A stretch of 7,033 nucleotides of DNA, from NCBI GenBank assembly GCA_016936335.1, contig JAFGXZ010000156.1, forward strand, positions 1 to 7,033. The letters are read 5' to 3'. The translations under genes were made by a program, and so were the position numbers. Origin of the DNA: Fidelibacterota bacterium (lineage in GTDB: Bacteria; Fidelibacterota; UBA2242). The notes below the pieces were generated by a model that was not told the origin of the DNA, searched no databases, and worked only from the letters and a program-made list of their open reading frames with translations. This document shows positions 1-5,373 of this stretch, piece by piece; the first letter of the stretch is position 1, and each line of letters starts with the position of its first letter.

Positions 1-55
1 AAGCTACTCTGGAACCGGCTAAAAACCAAAATCCAATAATTAATTGGGATGATTC

Positions 56-84
56 TTGACATCGGACATACTTTTCCTTAAAAT
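56..84 (+). promoter_or_regulatory. Sigma70-type promoter for the ydfG-fni-selenoprotein operon
   Basis: TTGACA at 56-61 is a perfect -35 hexamer. It is followed by a 17-nt spacer (62-78) and TAAAAT at 79-84, a 5/6 match to the -10 consensus. Transcription would start near 91, giving a leader of about 50 nt before the ATG at 144. This is inferred from sequence match only. Bases 1-55 hold no feature I can support: all three + frames close within 60 nt, so the tail of an upstream gene is possible but cannot be identified. Confidence 0.7.
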
Positions 85-143
85 TTCCCTGCAGTAATTG
101 ATTTTAAAACCGCTTGGAATAATTTGCATAAAGGTCTCTGTTG

Positions 144-908
144 ATGTATAAAACCATATTAATAACGGGAGCGACCTCGGGATTCGGAAAAGCCTGTGCC
201 ATTAAATTTGCTCAAAATGGCTGGAAGCTCATTTTGACCGGCCGTCGAGAAGATCGCTTGGCCAAATTGTATGATGAATTGTCCCAGAAGACACCGGTTC
301 ATACACTTTCCATGGATGTACGGAATCGTCGGGATGTTTTTGAAAAATTACTATCTATTCCCGATGATTTTGCATCAATTGATGTCCTTGTCAATAATGC
401 CGGACTGGCGCTTGGTCTGCTCCCGGCTCATGAAGCGGATCTGGATGATTGGGAAACAATGATTGATACCAATATCAAAGGTTTGGTTTATTGCACGCGG
501 ACAATATTACCGAAAATGGTTGAACGCAACCGGGGACTAATTATCAATATCGGATCGATTGCCGGAAACTGGCCTTACCCGGGTGGCAATGTTTATGGTG
601 CAACCAAAGCATTTGTACAGCAATTTTCTCGCAATTTGAGATCGGATTTACTGGGGAAAAATATCCGGGTAACGAATATTGAACCCGGCATCGCTGAGAC
701 TGAATTTTCGATTGTCAGGTATCATGGTGATGAAGAAGAAGCAAAGAAGGTCTACCAGAATACCAAAGCGCTGTCGGCGGAGGATATTGCAGACATTATC
801 TGGTGGCTGGCCAATAGTCCTGAACATGTTAATATAAACCAACTGGAAGTGATGCCTACCCTTCAGGCGTGGGGACCACTCAATATCTTTCGGGAAGTAA
901 AACTGTGA
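144..908 (+). CDS. ydfG: YdfG-like short-chain dehydrogenase (SDR), NADP-dependent 3-hydroxy acid type
   Basis: A cytosolic SDR oxidoreductase of 254 residues, a normal length for the classical SDR family. Visible motifs are the Rossmann glycine motif TGATSGFG (8-15), NNAG (84-87), the structural Asn N110 and the catalytic Ser138, Tyr151 and Lys155 in YGATK. PG (181-182) follows the active site. GRR near 33-35 fits NADP(H) preference. The stretches DWETMIDTN, IINIGSIAG and GGNVYGATKAFV, and the tail with HVNIN and E-V-M-P, closely resemble E. coli YdfG. YdfG oxidises L-allo-threonine, serine and related 3-hydroxy acids and reduces malonic semialdehyde. The substrate here is inferred from family likeness. 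ATG at 144 is preferred, with AAAGG at 130-134 nine nt upstream; a TTG at 141 directly before it is an alternative start. The TGA stop overlaps the start of the next gene. Confidence 0.92.
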   Translation: MYKTILITGATSGFGKACAIKFAQNGWKLILTGRREDRLAKLYDELSQKTPVHTLSMDVRNRRDVFEKLLSIPDDFASIDVLVNNAGLALGLLPAHEADLDDWETMIDTNIKGLVYCTRTILPKMVERNRGLIINIGSIAGNWPYPGGNVYGATKAFVQQFSRNLRSDLLGKNIRVTNIEPGIAETEFSIVRYHGDEEEAKKVYQNTKALSAEDIADIIWWLANSPEHVNINQLEVMPTLQAWGPLNIFREVKL

Positions 909-1945
909 CAAAGAAAATTCTCACACGCAAAAAAGAACATCTCCAAATCGCCAACGATGAACCCATCCATTTTCATGAATTAACAACCGGTTTTGAAGAT
1001 TATCATTTTGTGCATAATGCCTTACCGGAAATTGATCTTAAAGATGTGAATATTAAGGCAAACTTTCTTGGTTATGAATTACAGTCACCGCTGATGATTT
1101 CGTCAATTAGCGGCGGTGAGGATGAGAGTAAACAATTAAACCGGGACCTGGCCAGGGCAGCCAATCAATCGGGGATTGCGTTGTCATTGGGCAGTATTCG
1201 GCCGGCGCTGGAGAATCCGGAATGTATCGGCAGCTATCAAATTGCCCGTAAAGAGGCGCCAAATATTCCAATTATTGCCAATATTGGTGCATCTCAATTG
1301 GTCAAGGAGTATAAATCCAAACAATTATCTAAAATTTTAAAACAGATCGATGTCAATGCAATTTCTATCCACCTCAATCCTTTACAGGAAGCCTTGCAGC
1401 CTGAGGGAGAACCCCATTTCAAAGGAGTGAGCCGGGCTATTGAAATTCTGCGGGAGACACTGCCGTATCCCGTAATTGTCAAAGAGGTTGGGTTTGGTTT
1501 ATCACTGGATGCTATCAAGCGCTTGCAGAAGATGGGAATTCAATGGGTTGACGTTGCCGGATCGGGTGGAACCTCATGGTCTCGAATAGAACACCACCGG
1601 ATGAAAAGCCAGAATAAAAAAGATATCGCGACTCAATTTTTTGAATGGGGAATTCCAACAGTTGAATCAATTCAGAATGCTATTAAAGTAAAGCAGATGA
1701 AAATAATTGCGTCTGGTGGAATCGATACCGGGTTGAAATTTGCCAAAGCGATTGCTCTCGGTGCCGAACTGGCCGGTGCAGCCATCCCCTTTTTACAAGC
1801 ACGGAATAAAGGTGGTGTCACCCGGGTTTGTGATTTAATTAATGTATATTCCGAAACGCTCCGGATAGCAATGTTTTGTACCGGGAACCAGGATTTAGCC
1901 CGGTTTAGAGGAAATAAATCAATAATTTCTTATCGAAAATTATAA
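905..1945 (+). CDS. fni: Type 2 isopentenyl-diphosphate delta-isomerase (FMN-dependent)
   Basis: Interconverts IPP and DMAPP using reduced FMN and Mg2+, supplying the allylic starter for isoprenoids such as quinones and the undecaprenyl carrier. The 346 residues form a TIM-barrel of normal family length. Visible motifs are N-terminal RKKEHL (8-13), SISGG (67-71), HLNPLQE (156-162, with Gln161 and the Mg-binding Glu162), VKEVGFG (192-198), the FMN-phosphate loop GSGGTS (219-224), ASGGIDTG (269-276) and GAELAGAA (286-293). The start chosen is GTG at 905, with GGGAAG at 892-897 seven nt upstream; it overlaps the ydfG stop (GTGA), which suggests translational coupling. A longer in-frame GTG at 869 would add 12 residues inside ydfG, and I judge it unlikely. 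Type 2 enzymes are not homologous to type 1 Idi. Confidence 0.95.
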   Translation: MTKKILTRKKEHLQIANDEPIHFHELTTGFEDYHFVHNALPEIDLKDVNIKANFLGYELQSPLMISSISGGEDESKQLNRDLARAANQSGIALSLGSIRPALENPECIGSYQIARKEAPNIPIIANIGASQLVKEYKSKQLSKILKQIDVNAISIHLNPLQEALQPEGEPHFKGVSRAIEILRETLPYPVIVKEVGFGLSLDAIKRLQKMGIQWVDVAGSGGTSWSRIEHHRMKSQNKKDIATQFFEWGIPTVESIQNAIKVKQMKIIASGGIDTGLKFAKAIALGAELAGAAIPFLQARNKGGVTRVCDLINVYSETLRIAMFCTGNQDLARFRGNKSIISYRKL

Positions 1946-1966
1946 AAATAATCCGTATTATTACCA

Positions 1967-3082
1967 ATGAATATGAACAAGAAAGACCTTTCTGCTATTC
2001 TGATCCTGATCCTGTTGTTATTATTGGTTATCCCAACCGTTGCGGAAGAATTTTCAATTCTGTTTACGGCTACAGTCCAGGGTGAAACTGAACCCTGTGG
2101 GTGAAAGACTCATAAACTTGGCGGTCTGGCCAGGAAAGCAACAGTTTTTGAACATTATCTCCAGAGCCACGAAAACAATCTGATTCTGGATGCCGGTGAT
2201 CTTTTCTTCAAATCATTGTTTCCTTCTCCAAGGGAAGTCAGCAAACAGATGGAAATCGGCCGGACCATGATCCAGAGCTACAACAAACTGGGATATCATG
2301 CCTATAATGTATCGTCACATGATTTTGCAGGTGGTTTTGAAAAGGTTCGTGAACTGGAAAACAATGCCGAATTTCCCTTTATCAGCGCTAATCTTCTGGA
2401 CAGCGCCACTCAGCGACCGCTTTTTAAACCCTACATCATTAAGAAAGTATCCAAGAAGAAATTCGGGATTATCGGGGTGACATCCCTTCCAAAAGCCCCA
2501 ATTAAAGGTACCATGGTTGGTGACATAACCGAAAGTATCAGCAAATATTTGCCTGAGATGCGCAAACAAGTCGATTACATTATCCTGCTAGCATATCTGG
2601 AGCGGGATGACGAAGTTGAATTTTTTACACAGCAACTGGATATTGATTTTATTCTTGTATCCGGTACTTTTCGATATTCGCGGAATCTTGAAAATAAAAA
2701 GGAAATGTTGGTTGCCCGTTGCGGTAACATTGGGAAATACATTGGAATCATCAGATTTGACTTACAAGTTCCTGATCAGAAACTTACGGATATTTCCAAT
2801 TTAACAGTTCAATTGAACTACGCTGAAAAGCGAATGAATTCCTTTAAAAATGCCACTCAGGGTCGCTCTTTAGACGAATTTTATGCAAAGGATCCCAATA
2901 TCCTTAGAACTATTAAAAGCCTCGAAACACAAATTAAAATTTTGCGGGATGAAATTCAGTCAACGAAAAATCCAATTACCTACGATTTGGTTGAAATGGA
3001 TGAATCAATACCCGATAATCCGGAAATACGCAGGATGTTGAATGATTTGGAAAAGAGACTTACCCGGATTCAGTCGAACTAG
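1967..3082 (+). CDS. UshA-like secreted selenoprotein, read through an in-frame TGA (Sec46)
   Basis: A 371-residue protein if TGA 2102-2104 is read as selenocysteine. The frame is open from the stop at 1949 to TAG 3080-3082 apart from that TGA. Residues 1-26 are a signal peptide (KK, a long Leu/Ile core, T-V-A before EE), so export is expected. Cys44-Gly45-Sec46 lies in the motif EPCG-Sec, followed by KLGGLARKA (50-58). Cys-containing members of this 5'-nucleotidase/UshA-related group have EPCGC then GGLARR. NCBI uses the name UshA-like (seleno)protein for such proteins (from memory). DAGD (75-78), SHDF (117-120) and ISANL (140-144) are phosphoesterase-like landmarks. The DxH, late His and GHSH metal ligands are not recognisable. 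Residues about 305-335 and 350-369 look coiled-coil. No clear Shine-Dalgarno site precedes ATG 1967; ATG 1973 is an alternative. The gene begins 21 nt after fni. Alternatives are a nonsense mutation or a sequencing error. Confidence 0.82.
2102..2104 (+). other. Candidate selenocysteine codon (UGA)
   Basis: A single in-frame TGA after Cys44-Gly45, exactly where Cys-containing relatives carry the second Cys of EPCGC. Upstream, the same frame encodes a signal peptide and the conserved lead-in. Downstream it continues for 325 codons of recognisable family sequence with no other stop or frameshift. TGA is evidently still a stop elsewhere: it ends ydfG at the family's normal C-terminus. A general reassignment of TGA is therefore unlikely. 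Confidence 0.8.
2105..2148 (+). promoter_or_regulatory. Bacterial SECIS element (selenocysteine insertion hairpin)
   Basis: The upper stem pairs CTTGGC (2117-2122) with GCCAGG (2129-2134): six pairs, one a U-G wobble. The six-nt apical loop is GGTCTG (2123-2128). The hairpin starts 12 nt after the TGA. The loop carries the G-G-U-C-U core found in the E. coli fdhF element, where the loop G and U contact SelB, and the spacing is nearly that of fdhF (about 11 nt). A possible lower helix pairs AAGACT (2105-2110) with AGTTTT (2143-2148), giving a fdhF-like two-helix shape. The bulged U of the fdhF upper stem is not obvious here. The hairpin lies within the codons for L-G-G-L-A-R. Confidence 0.78.
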
Positions 3083-3115
3083 TTTAAACAATTTCAAATT
3101 AAAATATCCAAGTGC

Positions 3116-3135
3116 CCCGATTTCATCGGGACGCT
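3116..3135 (+). repeat. Palindromic hairpin repeat, copy 1; possible terminator of the selenoprotein operon
   Basis: CCCGAT (3116-3121), loop TTC and ATCGGG (3125-3130) form a perfect 6-bp GC-rich hairpin. Together with the following ACGCT it is identical over 20 nt to copy 2 at 3214-3233. It lies 33 nt past the stop of the selenoprotein gene and is followed by CGCTTTT, so it could act as a weak intrinsic terminator. The repetition suggests that it is primarily a dispersed palindrome. The 451 bases between 3082 and 3534 contain no protein-coding gene. Confidence 0.7.
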
Positions 3136-3147
3136 TTTCCAACTGAG
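3131..3147 (-). pseudogene. tRNA-Ala 5'-half fragment (degenerate copy 1)
   Basis: Seventeen bases match the D-arm region of the intact tRNA-Ala (3335-3351) at 14 positions, ending in an identical CCAACTGAG. The fragment directly abuts the CCCGAT hairpin, which sits where the anticodon arm would be. The acceptor and T-arm halves are missing. It is too short for certainty alone, but the same junction recurs in the longer degenerate copy at 3176-3247. Confidence 0.45.
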
Positions 3148-3185
3148 TTTTATCAATATATTTTGGTTGAATTTGTGGAGCTGGA

Positions 3186-3200
3186 TCCCGAGCATCGGGA
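3186..3200. repeat. TCCCGA-GCA-TCGGGA palindrome
   Basis: A perfect 6-bp inverted repeat (3186-3191 with 3195-3200) and a 3-nt loop. It belongs to the same TCCCGA/TCGGGA family as the hairpins at 3116-3130 and 3213-3229. It occupies the T-arm position of the degenerate tRNA. Confidence 0.65.
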
Positions 3201-3212
3201 AACCGACGAGCT

Positions 3213-3233
3213 TCCCGATTTCATCGGGACGCT
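3213..3233. repeat. TCCCGAT-TTC-ATCGGGA palindrome, copy 2
   Basis: A perfect 7-bp inverted repeat (3213-3219 with 3223-3229) around a TTC loop, followed by the same ACGCT seen after copy 1. Twenty bases (3214-3233) are identical to 3116-3135. It occupies the anticodon-arm position of the degenerate tRNA. Confidence 0.7.
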
Positions 3234-3288
3234 CTCAGCAGCTATTGTCACGAGAACTGAAATTATTTTGATGTATCAATAATTAATG

Positions 3289-3361
<73 letters not shown>

Positions 3362-3377
3362 TAAAAAATAGCGCAAT

Positions 3378-3406
3378 AAGTTACAATTGACCGAAGCAAT
3401 AATCAA
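3378..3406 (-). promoter_or_regulatory. Possible promoter of tRNA-Ala
   Basis: On the reverse strand TTGATT (3406-3401) is followed by a 17-nt spacer and TAACTT (3383-3378). Initiation would fall about ten bases ahead of the mature tRNA 5' end. The -10 match is mediocre, so this is a weak call. Across 3407-3533 I see only the repeated decamer ATGGAAATTC (3461-3470 and 3487-3496), and no convincing promoter for the gene at 3534. Confidence 0.3.
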
Positions 3407-3533
3407 GTTTTGATTTATTGGGACTTATATTTGGTTTAGACCGTACAAATCATTCAGGAAATGGAAATTCACCTTTGTTTTATATCATGGAAATTCCTTA
3501 ACTTAGCGTCTGAATAATTGAAAGGAATTTATA

Positions 3534-3998
3534 ATGGGTGAAAGACTGAAGAACATACATTTATCAATGTCGTCCGTGACCGATCGGGTCAGAACAGTCA
3601 ACATTCAAACTGCGCACTGTCCAAAGGGATGTGATCTGATGTGCGAAGATATTAAAATCCACGATCTCAATTCCATTTGTGTTAAGCTGCATTATAAAGA
3701 TCAGGAAGGCTTGTTGTACATTGATCCAGAATTTGGCAGCTATAAACATATTTCGGAAATTGATATTCCAGATGGTGAAGTAGCAAGTTTTTCATGTCCG
3801 CACTGTGGTGTTACATTGGTAGATGAATCGGAAACCTGCCGTACCTGTTCAGCTCCGGTTTTTACATTGATATTGCCACATGAAGGGGAAGTTTCGGGCT
3901 GTCTGCGTAAAGGATGTTTCGATCATACCTTGAAAATCGAAAGTTTTGAAGCTTTACAACTCCGCATCGATGAAGATTTTGTCAAAGTTATTATGTAA
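3534..3998 (+). CDS. Small cysteine-rich zinc-ribbon protein of unknown function
   Basis: I do not recognise a named family. The 154-residue product has no signal peptide or membrane segment, so it is probably cytosolic. It has ten cysteines in clusters: C29-x3-C33-x3-C37 (CPKGCDLMC), C49, a zinc-ribbon pattern C88-x2-C91-x10-C102-x2-C105 (CPHCG then CRTC), and C123-x4-C128 near the end. The spacing suggests one structural zinc ribbon and perhaps a second metal site formed by the outer cysteines. The start at 3534 is well supported by AAAGGA (3521-3526) seven nt upstream. It lies alone between the divergent tRNA and lysA, 118 nt before lysA, and could share a transcript with lysA. A regulator, or an accessory factor for a metal or sulfur enzyme, is possible but not shown. 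Confidence 0.85.
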   Translation: MGERLKNIHLSMSSVTDRVRTVNIQTAHCPKGCDLMCEDIKIHDLNSICVKLHYKDQEGLLYIDPEFGSYKHISEIDIPDGEVASFSCPHCGVTLVDESETCRTCSAPVFTLILPHEGEVSGCLRKGCFDHTLKIESFEALQLRIDEDFVKVIM

Positions 3999-4074
3999 TA
4001 TCAACGCTAGATTTGATCATATCATCAGTCTGTCATGCATTCGCGATTGGGATTATGAGTATATCATCATTACG

Positions 4075-4098
4075 AATATTAGGTAATTTGTTAATATT
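4075..4098. promoter_or_regulatory. AT-rich inverted repeat upstream of lysA
   Basis: AATATTA (4075-4081) and TAATATT (4092-4098) form a perfect 7-bp inverted repeat with a 10-nt spacer. The second arm is part of the self-complementary TTAATATTAA (4091-4100). It ends 18 nt before the lysA start, a plausible operator position. AT-rich sequence makes such repeats common by chance. No convincing terminator is seen after the gene that ends at 3998. Confidence 0.2.
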
Positions 4099-4116
4099 AA
4101 AAACACGAAAGGGAAT

Positions 4117-5346
4117 ATGAATATTTCAGGAACTTCGATCCATGAATTAGCCGAAAAATACGGAACCCCATTATATGTTTATGATTTTGAAAAAATTCGT
4201 CAGAACGCCCGGCGACTGAAATCGGCGTTTAAATCCGATGCCATTAATGTGGATATTTATTATGCCATGAAAGCCAATTGTCATCCCGAGATCCTAAAGA
4301 TATTTATTGAAGAAGGATACGGAATGGATTGTGTCAGCCCGGGTGAACTTCAGCTGGCGTTGCGAGCCGGGGTCAAGGCCGGTCATATCCTTTATACCGG
4401 AAATTATGAAAGCCCGGTGGACTTGCAGGCTGCCTATAGTGCCGGAGCGAAAATAAATCTTGATGACATTTCATCCCTGGATCGGTTGCTTAAAATCGGC
4501 AAACCTGAATTGATAACCTATCGGATCAATCCCGGAAAAGGCCGCGGGAAATACGAACAAATTACGACAGGTGGTGATAAAGCCAAATTTGGTGTTCCTT
4601 ATGAAAAAGCCGTTGTTGCCTATAAAAACGCAATGGATGCCGGAATTACCCGTTTTGGCGCGCATATGATGACCGGTTCCGGTGTACTGGATGAAGATCA
4701 TTTTCCCTATATGCTTGAACTGTTTATGAATGAGTTGGGCGAAATTAAAAAAGAATTGGGAATCAATTTCGAATTTATTGATATGGGCGGTGGTTTTGGC
4801 ATCCCCTATTTTGGCGATAATAAAACTTTGGATGTTGAAACAGTTGCAAAAGAAACGATGAAAGTTTTTCAGCAAAAAGTTGCAGAACTGGATTTAGGCA
4901 ACCCGACTCTCGCCCTGGAACCGGGCCGGTTTTTAGTTGGCGATGCCGGTTGGATGATCAGTCGAGTCAATGGAATAAAGAGAGGATACCGGACATTTGT
5001 TGGTATTGATGCCGGTTTTAATACGTTGATCCGTTCGGCTCTATATGGTGCTCAGCACCCGATTGTCGTAGATGGCAAAGAAGATATGGAAGCGTCCCAG
5101 ACGGTTGACATCTGTGGACAAATCTGTGAAAATACTGATATTTTTACAAAAGATCGCGCTATGCCAAAAATCGAAGAGGGAGATTTACTGATATTTACAC
5201 AAGCCGGTGCTTACGGCAGTGTCATGGCAATGCCCTATAATCTGCGCTATCGTCCGGCAGAGGTCGCCATTGTAAATGGTAGTGCAAAATTAATCACCCG
5301 ACGTGAAACCTTTGATGATTATATCAGTCGGTTTCAAAACCTATAA
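4117..5346 (+). CDS. lysA: Diaminopimelate decarboxylase
   Basis: A PLP enzyme of fold type III that decarboxylates meso-diaminopimelate to L-lysine, the last step of lysine synthesis, in the cytosol. The 409 residues match the usual length. The PLP lysine is K52 in YYAMKANCHPE. Other landmarks are MDCVSPGEL, H183 in HMMTGSG, the phosphate-binding loop GGGFG (224-228), EPGR (268-271), DAGFN with the RSALYGAQHPI segment, the active-site Cys337 in GQICENTD, and Y366 in AGAYG, followed by NLRYRPAEV. The usual HIGS motif appears as HMMTGS, two residues longer. Cys337-Glu338 and the GAYG segment favour LysA over ornithine or arginine decarboxylases of the same fold. AAAGGG (4108-4113) lies only three nt before the ATG, a tight spacing. 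murE follows after 27 nt. Confidence 0.93.
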   Translation: MNISGTSIHELAEKYGTPLYVYDFEKIRQNARRLKSAFKSDAINVDIYYAMKANCHPEILKIFIEEGYGMDCVSPGELQLALRAGVKAGHILYTGNYESPVDLQAAYSAGAKINLDDISSLDRLLKIGKPELITYRINPGKGRGKYEQITTGGDKAKFGVPYEKAVVAYKNAMDAGITRFGAHMMTGSGVLDEDHFPYMLELFMNELGEIKKELGINFEFIDMGGGFGIPYFGDNKTLDVETVAKETMKVFQQKVAELDLGNPTLALEPGRFLVGDAGWMISRVNGIKRGYRTFVGIDAGFNTLIRSALYGAQHPIVVDGKEDMEASQTVDICGQICENTDIFTKDRAMPKIEEGDLLIFTQAGAYGSVMAMPYNLRYRPAEVAIVNGSAKLITRRETFDDYISRFQNL

Positions 5347-5373
5347 CGCAACAATTGATCTTTTAGGAGAAAA

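Larger units (their letters stand above)
3176..3247 (-). pseudogene. Degenerate tRNA-Ala-like sequence with palindromes replacing two arms
   Basis: This copy runs collinear with the intact tRNA-Ala at 3289-3361. It shares GTGGAGCTGGA (3175-3185, identical to 3288-3298), ACCGACGA (3202-3209) and GCTCTC with AGCTA near the 5' end of the tRNA. The anticodon-arm region is replaced by TCCCGAT-TTC-ATCGGGA (3213-3229) and the T-arm region by TCCCGA-GCA-TCGGGA (3186-3200). The D-stem and the 5' acceptor strand are eroded and no anticodon loop remains, so it cannot be a working tRNA. It probably descends from a tandem duplication of the tRNA that was later altered by palindrome insertion or conversion. 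Confidence 0.6.

Noticed and set aside
869..904. Upstream GTG 869 as the fni start
   Set aside because: It would add 12 unconserved residues overlapping ydfG. GTG 905 has a Shine-Dalgarno site seven nt away and starts close to the conserved RKKEHL motif.
1967..2104. Simple pseudogene or nonsense-mutation explanation for the TGA
   Set aside because: Not excluded, but the TGA lies at a conserved Cys column, has a SECIS-like hairpin at correct spacing, and the remaining 325 codons show no further decay.
2216..3082. Independent ORF starting at TTG 2216
   Set aside because: It begins mid-domain, after the signal peptide, the EPCG motif and DAGD. The same frame continues upstream to ATG 1967 with only the TGA between, so the full-length reading is better supported.
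3999..4116. Riboswitch (lysine type) ahead of lysA
   Set aside because: The 118-nt gap is too short for a lysine riboswitch and lacks its conserved helices; I see only AT-rich sequence with a small inverted repeat.
4471..4875. Reverse-strand ORF of 134 codons inside lysA
   Set aside because: A shadow of the lysA frame; the product matches nothing I recognise and lysA motifs cover the whole stretch.
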